Positions 28,023-36,676 of a stretch of DNA of 64,000 nt are shown here, piece by piece (the stretch's first letter is position 1; every line of letters starts with the position of its first letter). The DNA is from Sphingobacterium humi (GTDB lineage: Bacteria > Bacteroidota > Bacteroidia > Sphingobacteriales > Sphingobacteriaceae). A model generated the notes under the pieces. That model did no database searches, was not told where the DNA came from, and was given only the letters and a program-made list of their open reading frames with translations. Made by a program: the position numbers and the translations under genes. Where the stretch lies: assembly GCF_009768885.1 (NCBI RefSeq), contig NZ_WSQA01000003.1:310001-374000 (forward strand), read 5' to 3'.

Positions 28023-28163
28023 TACTTTATTTGGGTTGGGCGGTAGCGGGTTGGTATCCTTCTCCGGCCTTTTCCCGGTGTCTTGTTCTACATCGGTTTG
28101 CGTTTCCTCTTCTTTCGGGTATTTCTTTTCCTGTTCTTCTTGTAATTTTTCTTTCTTGCTCAT
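28011..28163 (-). CDS. 50-residue highly charged miniprotein
   Basis: A 51-codon frame from an ATG at 28163, preceded by an A-rich leader, to a TAA in the loop of a terminator hairpin. The product has no hydrophobic segment: residues 1-20 are Lys/Glu-rich (with KKEK and QEEQEKK), then TQTDVEQDTGKR, then a proline/asparagine-rich tail (NPLPPNPNKVDDH). It is likely disordered. It lies alone between the ABC genes and the DUF421 gene and is divergent from the latter. Function unknown; its own terminator and clean reading frame are the support for it being real. Confidence 0.55.
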   Translation of the reverse strand: MSKKEKLQEEQEKKYPKEEETQTDVEQDTGKRPEKDTNPLPPNPNKVDDH

Positions 28164-28277
28164 GATCTTTTTCTTTTAAAGGGTAGTATAGATAGAACAC
28201 GTGAAGCCCAAATTAGTTTAGCAAGATGAACCTTTCGAGCGGATAACTGTTTCTACCTGAAACAAAGGAGATCTTAT

Positions 28278-28961
28278 ATGCGATTGAACATTGAAAGTAT
28301 TATCCTCGATGGTGTGGAATGGGAATTTATGTTGGAAATCATCAGCCGTACCTTGCTGATGTTTCTGATTATCCTACTTGTATTACGTTTATCCGGTCGG
28401 CGGGGTGTGCGCCAATTAACCTTGTTTGAAGTAGCGATTATCTTGGGGATGGGATCGGCCGCCGGCGACCCGATGTTTCAAGATGATATCCCTATTCTAT
28501 ATGGTTTTATTGTGCTGCTGACCATTATTTTGTTCTATAAGCTGGTGACCTGGCTTACCCGAAAATCGACCTGGTTTAATGTGGTATTAGAAGGGAAACC
28601 CATGTGTATTGTGAAGGATGGCATGTTTGAGATTAAAAAAGAAAACGATAGCGATTTCTCGAAAATGGAATTCTTCGCCGAATTAAGAAACCATTCGGTA
28701 GAACATTTGGGGCAGCTGCGTACCGCTTTATTGGAAGTGGATGGTTCCATGAGTTTACTCTATTATCCGAAGGATGATCGCCGTTATGGTTTGCCCTTAT
28801 TTCCGGGGCAATATGAAAAGATTGATCCTACCCGGCATTCCGGACCCTTTGCATGTATGTTTTGTGGGAATGTGTTGGAGCGAGTAGCAGCAGAAGATTC
28901 GGTATGCCCGCGATGCGATAGAAGGGATTGGACATTGGCCATTAATGTGGGCAGGGATTGA
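28278..28961 (+). CDS. DUF421 (YetF-type) membrane protein with C-terminal zinc ribbon
   Basis: A 227-residue protein with three N-terminal membrane helices (about residues 20-37, 48-60 and 72-92), the DUF421 motif LRLSGRRGVRQLTLFE (36-51), and a soluble domain. The C-terminal 40 residues hold CMFC (193-196) and CPRC (210-213), a likely zinc ribbon that many DUF421 proteins lack. The ATG at 28278 gives the full first helix. The role of DUF421 proteins is poorly known; in Bacillus they are linked to spore and membrane stress. Confidence 0.82.
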   Translation: MRLNIESIILDGVEWEFMLEIISRTLLMFLIILLVLRLSGRRGVRQLTLFEVAIILGMGSAAGDPMFQDDIPILYGFIVLLTIILFYKLVTWLTRKSTWFNVVLEGKPMCIVKDGMFEIKKENDSDFSKMEFFAELRNHSVEHLGQLRTALLEVDGSMSLLYYPKDDRRYGLPLFPGQYEKIDPTRHSGPFACMFCGNVLERVAAEDSVCPRCDRRDWTLAINVGRD

Positions 28962-29032
28962 TCAGCTGATATCCTTCGCAAACAATTTACCCTCCGTCCT
29001 GTTTCATTTACAAGATCAAGCATTTTATTTGT

Positions 29033-30007
29033 ATGGCAGAAAAGAAGAAAGGAAATTTCTTTACCGATAGTTTTAATATTTTGAAGAATTCTGTGATGGG
29101 ATTCTTAAATGAGGATAGTTTAAAATACAGTGCCTCCTTAGCCTATTACACCATTTTTTCCTTAGGCCCCATCCTTGTGTTGATGATTTCATTGGCCGGT
29201 ATTTTCTATGGGGAAGAGGCGATTAAAGGGAAGGTTTTTACGGAGTTGAATGGCCTAGTGGGGCCGACGGCAGCACGACAGATTCAGGAAGTTATCAAGA
29301 ACCTGGAGCTTTCCGGAAAGTCGAATATGGCCTTAATTATCAGTATTGTGACGCTGATTATCGGTGCTACCACGGTGTTTGGCGATATTCAGAATTCCAT
29401 CAATAAAATATGGCATGTGCGGGCCAAGCCTAAAAAGGGCTGGTTGAAAATAATAATGGATCGCTTACTTTCCTCTTCTTTGGTAATTGGTTTGGGCTTC
29501 CTGTTGGTGGTAACTTTGGTGGTGAATGGTATTATATTGGCCTTAACCGATCGCTTGCTGCGGTATTTTCCGGATATGACTGTCTTTGTGATGGATGGTA
29601 TTAACTTTCTATTGACGTTCGGTATTATCTTCCTGCTCTTTGCGGTGATTTTTAAGGTATTGCCAGACGTAAATATTAAATGGAAAACCGTGCGTGCAGG
29701 GGCGCTTTTTACGGCGGTGCTCTTTATTTTTGGACGCTTATTGATTGGGGTTTACCTGCAGAATTCAGATACGGAAACTACCTACGGGGCAGCCGGATCT
29801 ATTGTACTGATCTTACTTTGGGTCTATTATACCGCGGCCATTCTGTACTTTGGGGCGGTGTTTACCCGGGAGTATGCCACCTATAAAGGGGTGTCTATTG
29901 AACCTTCGGTGTTCGCTGTACATGTAGAAGTGAAAGAAATTGAGCGCAATGTGGATGAGATACCACCTGCGCCCTTAACAGAAGAGGAAAAGGTTATTGA
30001 AAAATAA
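29033..30007 (+). CDS. YihY/BrkB-family inner-membrane protein
   Basis: A 324-residue membrane protein with six predicted helices. The family motifs KYSASLAYYTIFSLGPIL (about residues 29-46) and the late GAAGSIVLILLWVYYTAAILYFGA (about 242-265) are clear. The C-terminal 40 residues are acidic and cytoplasmic. The family was once misnamed ribonuclease BN; its true role is unknown. The stop codon lies inside a long hairpin shared with the convergent ATP-grasp gene. Confidence 0.92.
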   Translation: MAEKKKGNFFTDSFNILKNSVMGFLNEDSLKYSASLAYYTIFSLGPILVLMISLAGIFYGEEAIKGKVFTELNGLVGPTAARQIQEVIKNLELSGKSNMALIISIVTLIIGATTVFGDIQNSINKIWHVRAKPKKGWLKIIMDRLLSSSLVIGLGFLLVVTLVVNGIILALTDRLLRYFPDMTVFVMDGINFLLTFGIIFLLFAVIFKVLPDVNIKWKTVRAGALFTAVLFIFGRLLIGVYLQNSDTETTYGAAGSIVLILLWVYYTAAILYFGAVFTREYATYKGVSIEPSVFAVHVEVKEIERNVDEIPPAPLTEEEKVIEK

Positions 30008-30016
30008 CCTTTTCCT
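29985..30016. terminator. Bidirectional hairpin at the YihY/ATP-grasp junction
   Basis: A perfect 14-bp stem (29985-29998 with 30003-30016) closed by a GAAA tetraloop. It includes the last codons and stop of the YihY gene and touches the ATP-grasp stop. The T-tails are poor, so it may also act as a 3' stabiliser. Confidence 0.6.
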
Positions 30017-31030
30017 TTAAGTTCGGTTTCCATAGAATACCGCGATTCTTTCCTCCAGATCGGCAATAATAGCGCCTGCAAAATCCTCATCTTCTAAGTG
30101 GATGGCATGGGCTAAAGCCCCTGGGCTAAACACATTGACCTCCATGATTTTATCGCCTACGATATCCAAGCCAACCAAGTACATATTGTCGTCTTTCAAT
30201 TTTTGGGAAACCTGACCCACCAAATGTAATATGTCCTCGGTGATTTCGGCATGTTGGGCCGTGGCGCCTTGGTGAATATTGCTACGGATTTCATTCTCGG
30301 GTTGTACGCGTTGCACAGCGGCATATTTTCCATTGACTACTAAGGGTTCACCATCCAGCATAAAGAAGCGGATATCGCCTTTGGGGGCATCTGGCAGGTA
30401 TTCCTGCGCAATGACATAGCCATCGCGGGAAATGGCTTCCACCGTTTGTTTCAGGTTCTGCCGCTCATCGTATTTGATCATAAAGACATTCTTGCCCCCG
30501 GAACCTTTTAAGGGCTTGAGGATGATTTTATTTTGCTGCTCGTCTAGAAAGCGTAGGACATCTTCATGGTTGCGGGTGACCATGGTTTTTGGGCGGACCG
30601 CTTTGGGGAAATTCTCTAGGTAGAGCTTGTTGTTGGCCTGCACCAGGTTGTCGGGGTCATTGATTACAAAGCCACCGTTTTTCTTAACCAGTTGGGCAAA
30701 TTGAATGCCTGTGGCTGCCGCCCAGGGCCGGTTGATCATGTCTAGGGTAGGGTCGAAGCGCAACCACAGCACCTCTACGGTAGCTAGGTCTACCAAGGTT
30801 TTCTTTACATTTTTGAGGTGCTCCATCAGCTTTTTGCCTTGGTCTATCTTTTCCTCCGGATGCACGATGCGGCAATGGGCATGGATGCTATGTTCATCTT
30901 CATACACAAAGTCGGCCAGGCCGATGTACAATACGGTATGGCCACGTTCCAAGGCCTTTAGGGCCAGGATTGTCGTGGTGAATTTTTCTTCTTCTTTATG
31001 CGTCTGATTGATTAAAAATGCAATTTTCAT
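30017..31030 (-). CDS. Glutathione synthetase-like ATP-grasp ligase
   Basis: A 337-residue ATP-grasp protein resembling bacterial GshB. The N-terminal domain (about residues 1-125) includes LWLRFDPTLDM; the ATP-grasp part includes KPLKGSGGKNVF (about 187-198), a hinge IAQEYLPDAPKGDIRFFMLDGEP (about 221-243) and the metal-binding EVNVFSPGAL (about 297-306). GshB joins glycine to gamma-glutamylcysteine, but no gshA is here and Bacteroidota often lack glutathione, so a different amino acid or peptide acceptor is likely (inference). Last gene of an operon with the QEGLA metallopeptidase and the amidohydrolase, 23 bases after the former. Confidence 0.82.
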   Translation of the reverse strand: MKIAFLINQTHKEEEKFTTTILALKALERGHTVLYIGLADFVYEDEHSIHAHCRIVHPEEKIDQGKKLMEHLKNVKKTLVDLATVEVLWLRFDPTLDMINRPWAAATGIQFAQLVKKNGGFVINDPDNLVQANNKLYLENFPKAVRPKTMVTRNHEDVLRFLDEQQNKIILKPLKGSGGKNVFMIKYDERQNLKQTVEAISRDGYVIAQEYLPDAPKGDIRFFMLDGEPLVVNGKYAAVQRVQPENEIRSNIHQGATAQHAEITEDILHLVGQVSQKLKDDNMYLVGLDIVGDKIMEVNVFSPGALAHAIHLEDEDFAGAIIADLEERIAVFYGNRT

Positions 31031-31053
31031 CGGTATGTCTCTCTGGGTTTTAT

Positions 31054-32886
31054 TTAGTCAACGAGTTTAAAAATAGATCCTTTTTGTTTTACTTCTTCCC
31101 ATTTTGGGCGGTATTCGGCCGATAGGTAGCGTGGGATAATTGCTGGAGGAATGAGAATTTCCCGTTGCAGCAAATCCTTGATAATCGGGAGGTAATCCTT
31201 GCGGATTTTCCCCATCATCAGCAGATCGACCTGATGGCCTTCTTGTATGTAATTTAAAAGTTCGATGATGCCTTTTAGGTAGAGGGCATCTTTGGTGAGT
31301 CCGCCGCCGCGGTATACCCGCATGGTGAGCTGGAAGGCGGTTTCCGGTTGGAAATAATATTGATCGATCAGCAGATCGAAGGTATCGGTAAAGGTATTAC
31401 CGAGTAGCATATGGTGCACGGCAATTACGCGCGCAGCAATAATACGCAGGCGATCGTTGTTTAAGCCATTCACAATATATTCCGACAATACGGCAAGGCC
31501 TTCCTGCAATTCTTCATAGCCGGGAACCCCCAGGCTAAAGAGGTTTAAAGGCTGCTGCCGACCGTTGAAATAGGTGACAACATGGGTGCCTATTTCGTGC
31601 TGAATAAGCGCCATAGCTCTGTTTTTGGTTAGCTTATATTCCTTGGAAATATTGAGTGCGCCTCGATTCACCATGACGCCGGAGATGTCCTCACGAACAC
31701 GTACCGGACTGTTAAATTCGGGGTTTTGCTTTTGCAGGTATCGGATTTCTTCGCGTGCCATTTTAGCGAAGTCGTTGGCCGATATGATGTCATCCGAGCG
31801 CTTGGGGGCGCCCTCTGGTTCGGTCATCATCAGGATGGCCAGCGCAGAATTATAGAGCTTCTCTGATACATTCCCGAAGACCTGCAAGCTGCCATGTAGG
31901 AAGTCGTCCTTGCCACGGTCGGCCAGCATGGTAATCATGGAGTCCAGTTCGGCCCTTTTGTCGCGGAAGATATAGGCCATGGTGGGGTCGTAAATATCTT
32001 CGATGCGCAGGTTGTATAAGCGTCGTTTCACCAAGTCCGGGTCCACATGCATGGGCCGGTAGAGAAACTTGGGTGTTTTCCAGTATTTGTCTTTCTTAAA
32101 TTGCAACCAGGCTTCATGTGCATTCAGCGGGGTCACCATCAGCAGGAAATCAAACTTCTTGGTTTCCTGAGCTAAGGCCTGATCGATGTCGACCATCATC
32201 GGTGTGAGTTCCTGATGGAAGTTTATCTTCTGGGCGGTCGCATTTAAATGGGTATAGACCCTAAGAAATTCGAAGAAGAGGCGGGATAAGGACTTGGCCA
32301 GGGTTTCCCGATACATGCGGATCAGGATGGGCAGCACATTCTCGTTTTCATCGATGTAGTTCTGCCGGATGGAGAGGCCCATTAAAAGGATCTGTCGGTT
32401 TTGAAGGTCTTTTTTGGAGAACAGCTGTTCGGTATCCGGGGCATGCGGAATCTCTTGCTCCTTTTCAATGTCTACGCGGATTTCCGGGGCTTCCATGCGG
32501 ATGTTCTTCTCCAGGTACTCGGCCAAGGGCAGCAGGTCTTTTTGCGCTAAATGGACTTTGATATCTTCCTTCTGAGTGGGCTCGGCTGTCCAAGCCTCAA
32601 TGAGAAGACAGGCGCCAAACTCTTCTGCTAATTTCTGCGCAATTGGCTGTATCCAATCTTTTAAGGGGAAGTCGCTGGAGCGACTTACAATGCTTGCATT
32701 TTCTGTTTTGGCTAAATCAACCAGCATCTTGTCCTTTTTATCGGCATCGTTGATGCGGTAGATAAATACATAAGGGACAATCTTGTTGAAAATAAACTTT
32801 CCAACATTGGGTATCTGGTAATGAATGGCCGTGCCTTTGCCAATCGCGTGGAGAATGCGCTGTAAAGGCTTATTTTTGTCGGTCAT
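31054..32886 (-). CDS. QEGLA-motif DUF1704 metallopeptidase (MATCAP-like)
   Basis: A 610-residue protein of the family named flavohemoglobin expression-modulating QEGLA motif protein. HEIGTH (about residues 430-435, the HExxxH form) and E462 in LQEGLA would bind zinc. The same DUF1704 family includes the eukaryotic MATCAP enzyme that removes the C-terminal tyrosine of tubulin. An N-terminal 350-residue helical-type region precedes the peptidase core. No signal peptide, so cytoplasmic. The ATG at 32886 replaces an in-frame TTG two codons earlier. Its start overlaps the amidohydrolase gene by 17 bases. Substrate unknown. Confidence 0.85.
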   Translation of the reverse strand: MTDKNKPLQRILHAIGKGTAIHYQIPNVGKFIFNKIVPYVFIYRINDADKKDKMLVDLAKTENASIVSRSSDFPLKDWIQPIAQKLAEEFGACLLIEAWTAEPTQKEDIKVHLAQKDLLPLAEYLEKNIRMEAPEIRVDIEKEQEIPHAPDTEQLFSKKDLQNRQILLMGLSIRQNYIDENENVLPILIRMYRETLAKSLSRLFFEFLRVYTHLNATAQKINFHQELTPMMVDIDQALAQETKKFDFLLMVTPLNAHEAWLQFKKDKYWKTPKFLYRPMHVDPDLVKRRLYNLRIEDIYDPTMAYIFRDKRAELDSMITMLADRGKDDFLHGSLQVFGNVSEKLYNSALAILMMTEPEGAPKRSDDIISANDFAKMAREEIRYLQKQNPEFNSPVRVREDISGVMVNRGALNISKEYKLTKNRAMALIQHEIGTHVVTYFNGRQQPLNLFSLGVPGYEELQEGLAVLSEYIVNGLNNDRLRIIAARVIAVHHMLLGNTFTDTFDLLIDQYYFQPETAFQLTMRVYRGGGLTKDALYLKGIIELLNYIQEGHQVDLLMMGKIRKDYLPIIKDLLQREILIPPAIIPRYLSAEYRPKWEEVKQKGSIFKLVD

Positions 32887-33655
32887 ACGCAAAATACTGC
32901 TTTAAGGTGGCTACTGAGTTCATGAGCAACTGCTTACAGGCGGTAATGCGGCTGGGATCAGGGGCACCCGTCCATTCGTTCATGAAATCCTTTCTAAATT
33001 CTATGGACACCACGCAGCCATGCTCGCCATATTGGGCGTTGAGATACTGGTTGAGGTATCCACCCTTAAATTTAACATTCTCCCGCACATCCGGTACCTT
33101 TCCGTATAAGAATTCATCTTGCAAGGCTTGCTGAAAATGCGCCACTAAGGGGCGCCATTTGGGCTGCACATAGGCGGTGCCCAGATTAATCTGTGGATTG
33201 GCGACGGTATCTATTTCTTCTTCCGAGCCATTGCGCTGGGCATTGTAACTGTGGATATCGTAGATAAAGAAATAGCCGTGCCTCTCGATGGTCTGCTGAA
33301 TGAGGGCATCAATTTCCTGATAGACTAGGGCATGCTCTTTTTGCAAAGTCTGTAACAAATCTTCGGGTAAGTCGTGCCAAACGTCTAATCCCCAAGCTTG
33401 CTCGGGCTGTAAGTAGATGGCATTGGGGAGGTTGCGATTCAGGTCGAGTTGAAAGCGGGAGCTCCCCACAATAAACTGATTGATGGCCAGTTCGGCCATG
33501 GCAGCAGTAAAAGGATCTTCCTCCCGCAGGCGCTCCTCCGGGGAAAGCCGTTGATAGGCTTGCAGGCTTTCATCCAGTTGATGTCCGTCGTGAATGGCAA
33601 AGGCCCAGAAGGGACTATCTACCTGTTCGATATGATATGTGGTCAGTAGCTTCAT
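32870..33655 (-). CDS. N-formylglutamate amidohydrolase-like protein
   Basis: A 261-residue member of the N-formylglutamate amidohydrolase fold, with the metal-site motifs DLNRN (about residues 70-74), YDIHSYN (about 155-161) and VVSIEFRKDF (about 217-226). True family members split N-formyl-glutamate in histidine breakdown, but no hut genes are near. The product begins an operon with the QEGLA metallopeptidase and the ATP-grasp ligase, so it more likely acts on an amide or peptide made or cut by those partners (inference). Confidence 0.85.
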   Translation of the reverse strand: MKLLTTYHIEQVDSPFWAFAIHDGHQLDESLQAYQRLSPEERLREEDPFTAAMAELAINQFIVGSSRFQLDLNRNLPNAIYLQPEQAWGLDVWHDLPEDLLQTLQKEHALVYQEIDALIQQTIERHGYFFIYDIHSYNAQRNGSEEEIDTVANPQINLGTAYVQPKWRPLVAHFQQALQDEFLYGKVPDVRENVKFKGGYLNQYLNAQYGEHGCVVSIEFRKDFMNEWTGAPDPSRITACKQLLMNSVATLKQYFAYDRQK

Positions 33656-33688
33656 GTTTTTCGTTTAGGAAATCGACTAGATACTAAA

Positions 33689-33696
33689 CAAAAGTA
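33689..33696 (-). promoter_or_regulatory. -7 box of the amidohydrolase-QEGLA-ATP-grasp operon
   Basis: Minus-strand TACTTTTG matches TAnnTTTG exactly and predicts a leader of about 28 bases before the start at 33655. Confidence 0.55.
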
Positions 33697-33814
33697 AGCC
33701 GGAATAGTTTGATTTACGATAAGAAGACTTACGAAAATAAAGTGATAACAAACAAATACTATTTTGAATTGTTTCAGCGTTATAAAATTGTAACCAATTA
33801 AAAAGGAGGTTGTT

Positions 33815-34261
33815 ATGAACCTAGTACAACGCATCGAGCATTGGGGAGATGCCCATCACCCCCGCTGGATAGACTTTGTCCGTATCATCTTGGGAATTGT
33901 TATTGTTGCCAAAGGTGTTAGTTTTATTATGGACCGGGATTCGGTCGCTCGTTTAATCGAGCAAACTCATTTTCAATTATCCATCTGGTCAGCGGTGCAT
34001 TATGTGGTCTTTGCCCATTTGGTAGGAGGTATTTTTATCATCCTGGGGCTTTGCACCCGATTGGCTTCGGCTATCCAGATTCCCATCTTAATCGGCGCGG
34101 TATTCTTTGTGAATATCACCAATGGATTCAGCTTTCTGAATTCGGAGTTCTGGTTATCCTTGGTCGTTTTATTATTACTGATCTATTTCCTTATTGTAGG
34201 CTCAGGGCCGATGTCCTTGGACAAGGAAATGGATAAACCCGGCTATAAACGTAGGATTTAA
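33815..34261 (+). CDS. DoxX-family membrane protein
   Basis: A 148-residue protein with four predicted membrane helices. The first includes the family motif RIILGIVIVAKGVSFIMD (about residues 23-40), the second VHYVVFAHLVGGIFIILGLCTRL. It starts with an unusually strong AGGAGG ribosome-binding site six bases before the ATG, rare for this phylum. DoxX proteins are linked to thiosulfate and redox chemistry in some bacteria; the role here is unknown. Confidence 0.88.
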   Translation: MNLVQRIEHWGDAHHPRWIDFVRIILGIVIVAKGVSFIMDRDSVARLIEQTHFQLSIWSAVHYVVFAHLVGGIFIILGLCTRLASAIQIPILIGAVFFVNITNGFSFLNSEFWLSLVVLLLLIYFLIVGSGPMSLDKEMDKPGYKRRI

Positions 34262-34289
34262 GGAATTAAATAGCGTTTTGGGCAAATAA

Positions 34290-34320
34290 AAATAGCCTGC
34301 ATGAGACATACAGGCTATTT
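34290..34320. terminator. Bidirectional terminator between doxX and the oxidase gene
   Basis: AAATAGCCTG pairs with CAGGCTATTT over an 11-base loop, with an A-run before it. It serves the convergent doxX-like and multicopper oxidase genes. Confidence 0.75.
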
Positions 34321-34324
34321 GGAA

Positions 34325-36640
34325 TTAATAATTGAGGGAGAGACCTACACCTAATCCCATATCGGAATCGTAATGCGTTCTGACCCCCATATGTCGGGTT
34401 AAGATGTAGCGCAACTCACCCATGTATTCTTTGTCGGAATTGACCATAAATCCGGCACGGAGTCGCTTTGTGACTGGAATATCCTCCCGCATTAGTTGCA
34501 AGCGCACATTCCCATCGTGATAGAGTTCCGCTTGGAATCGAACCAGCATCGGCAGCATATAGGCAAATCCGACCGAGAACAATGCCCGTTCGTTCTTGCT
34601 GTTTGTCTGTCCGAAGATATTGGTCTCGGGGCCATGCTTTTTCATATCCCGATAGCGCCAGTCGAATCCTACAAAAGGCATAAACCATTGCATGCGATCC
34701 AGATAGCGTCCGAGGTGAGTTTCCACCTCATAGCCGTGGCTATTGTGATAGCCCAATCGCCATTCGGACGTTAAGCTCCAACGCGCATTGTGCAGCATCA
34801 GCTCGCCATCATTACCGTTGGTCGCAAAGTCGTTCTGGATCATAAAGTGTGGCATATTGCTTTCCTTTTGCAATTGGCGATAGCCCCAGCTTTTGTTGGG
34901 AAGCTTCGGATTCGCAGGCTGATCTTCCGTGCTGAAAACGCGGTTCATGCCTGCCATCATATGATAGAGGATATGGCAATGGAAGAACCAATCACCATGT
35001 ACGTTGGAAGCAAATTCAATGGTATCAGTTTCCATAGGCATGATATCCAATACGTTTTTCATGGGCGCATATTCGCCCTGCCCGTTAATGACGCGGAAGT
35101 CATGACCATGCAGGTGCATCGGATGGCGCATCATGGAATTGTTATACAAGATAATCCGCAATACCTCACCCATTTTAATCGGGATTTTATCCACTTCCGA
35201 AAGCACCTTATTGTCCATGCTCCACACGTAGCGGTTCATATTGCCGGTGAGTTCAAACTTAAGCTCCCGTACGGGAGTACCGTCCGGAAAGCTGCTTGGG
35301 GAAGTTGCCCGTAGCATGCCGTAGTTCAGGGTTTTGATTCCCTGATCATGACCTTGCTGATGTTGGCTATGGTCCATTGTGGACTTATCTTTCATCTCAT
35401 GCTGTCCATGCTGATTGTCCTTTGGCTTCCCTTGAACATGACCTTTATCATGACTTTGATGCTGGCTATGGTCCATACCTGCCATGCCGCCTTGGTTTTC
35501 CATCTCCGGATACATTACGGTGTTCATGTCCATTTTCTGCATAGACATCTTCATGCCCATATCATCGAGGTCGCCGTTCATTTTCATCATGTCATTCATC
35601 ATCTTCATGCCCTCAAAGTATTTGAGAGTAGGCAAGGGGCTCACCAATTGCTTGATACCCGAGCCCAAGTAGATGGATGTATTGCTGGTTCGATCCTCCG
35701 GTGTAGCCATAAACTCATAGGCGAATCCGTCTTCCGGTATCTCGACTACCACATCGTAGGTTTCCGAAACCCCGACCAGCAGCCGATCCACCTCGACAGG
35801 CTCAACATCATTACCATCGGTCGCCACTACCTTTATTTTCCCTCCGGCGTAGGTCAGCCAGAAGTAGGAGGATGCTCCGGCATTGATTACCCGAAGGCGT
35901 ACCTTATCGCCGGCCTTAAACTGGGATAGCATCTGCTCGCTATCGCCATTGATCAGAAAGCGATCGTAATACACATCGCTGACATCCATGGCCAGCATTC
36001 GCTTCCATTCGTTGGTCAATTTAGTTTTAAAATGTCCGGCTTTAATGGCTTCCCCATAGCTTTGGGTTGCATTTTTTTTGATAGCAAACCAGTCGTTCGC
36101 ATTATGCAACATCCGATGGACATTGTGCGGGTTGAGGTTTGTCCATTCGCTCAGGACAATCGGAATCTCGGGAATATCGTCGATGCCTTTGCGAATTCCC
36201 GGATCCTGTTCCCTTTTTTTCAGGATCATCGCGCCGTACATCCCGATCTGCTCTTGCATGCCCGAGTGGCTATGATACCAATGCGTACCGTGTTGTATAA
36301 TCGGAAAGCGATAGACATAGGTACTTTTAGGTGCTATAGGCATTTGGGTCAGGAAGGGTACTCCATCCTCCGGGTTAGGGAGAAAGAGGCCATGCCAATG
36401 CAGCGAGGTCGATTCATTCAGCTCATTATGCACATGGATTTCCGCTGTATCCCCTTGGGTAAAGGTGAGTGTCGGCATCGGAATCATGCCATTGACCGCG
36501 ACGGCACGCTTGGCTTTCCCGCCATAATGCACCAGCGTATCCCGAACATAAAGGTCATAACGCTTCACTTCCTGAGCAAGTACAGCTTGCGCTAGCAAGG
36601 TCAGGAAACCCAGCAATAGATAGGTTTTTATTTTTTTCAT
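34325..36640 (-). CDS. Multicopper oxidase fused to a CopB-like C-terminal domain
   Basis: A 771-residue exported copper oxidase. Signal peptide at 1-22. Copper-site motifs: HWHG (81-84), HWYHSHSG (120-127), HPMHLHGHD (506-514) and HCHILYHMMAGM (554-565), giving the type 1, 2 and 3 sites. Between them, residues 343-432 are rich in Met and His, as in CopA/PcoA copper-handling loops. The C-terminal part (about 590-771) looks like a CopB-type outer-membrane domain (beta-strand alternation such as GFAYMLPMLVRFQAELYHDG), normally a separate protein. It likely oxidises Cu(I) in the periplasm. The start follows a good AGGAGA site. Confidence 0.9.
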   Translation of the reverse strand: MKKIKTYLLLGFLTLLAQAVLAQEVKRYDLYVRDTLVHYGGKAKRAVAVNGMIPMPTLTFTQGDTAEIHVHNELNESTSLHWHGLFLPNPEDGVPFLTQMPIAPKSTYVYRFPIIQHGTHWYHSHSGMQEQIGMYGAMILKKREQDPGIRKGIDDIPEIPIVLSEWTNLNPHNVHRMLHNANDWFAIKKNATQSYGEAIKAGHFKTKLTNEWKRMLAMDVSDVYYDRFLINGDSEQMLSQFKAGDKVRLRVINAGASSYFWLTYAGGKIKVVATDGNDVEPVEVDRLLVGVSETYDVVVEIPEDGFAYEFMATPEDRTSNTSIYLGSGIKQLVSPLPTLKYFEGMKMMNDMMKMNGDLDDMGMKMSMQKMDMNTVMYPEMENQGGMAGMDHSQHQSHDKGHVQGKPKDNQHGQHEMKDKSTMDHSQHQQGHDQGIKTLNYGMLRATSPSSFPDGTPVRELKFELTGNMNRYVWSMDNKVLSEVDKIPIKMGEVLRIILYNNSMMRHPMHLHGHDFRVINGQGEYAPMKNVLDIMPMETDTIEFASNVHGDWFFHCHILYHMMAGMNRVFSTEDQPANPKLPNKSWGYRQLQKESNMPHFMIQNDFATNGNDGELMLHNARWSLTSEWRLGYHNSHGYEVETHLGRYLDRMQWFMPFVGFDWRYRDMKKHGPETNIFGQTNSKNERALFSVGFAYMLPMLVRFQAELYHDGNVRLQLMREDIPVTKRLRAGFMVNSDKEYMGELRYILTRHMGVRTHYDSDMGLGVGLSLNY

Positions 36641-36676
36641 ACGTCTCCTTACGATTTAAATAGCTAATCGGCAGGA

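Noticed and set aside
30017..31030. A firm gshB name for the ATP-grasp gene
   Set aside because: The family is right but no gshA or other glutathione genes are present and its operon partners point to another substrate.
34790..36595. Long plus-strand frames opposite the multicopper oxidase gene, rich in His, Met and Ile
   Set aside because: They mirror the Met/His/Asp codons of the real gene on the other strand and lack start signals.
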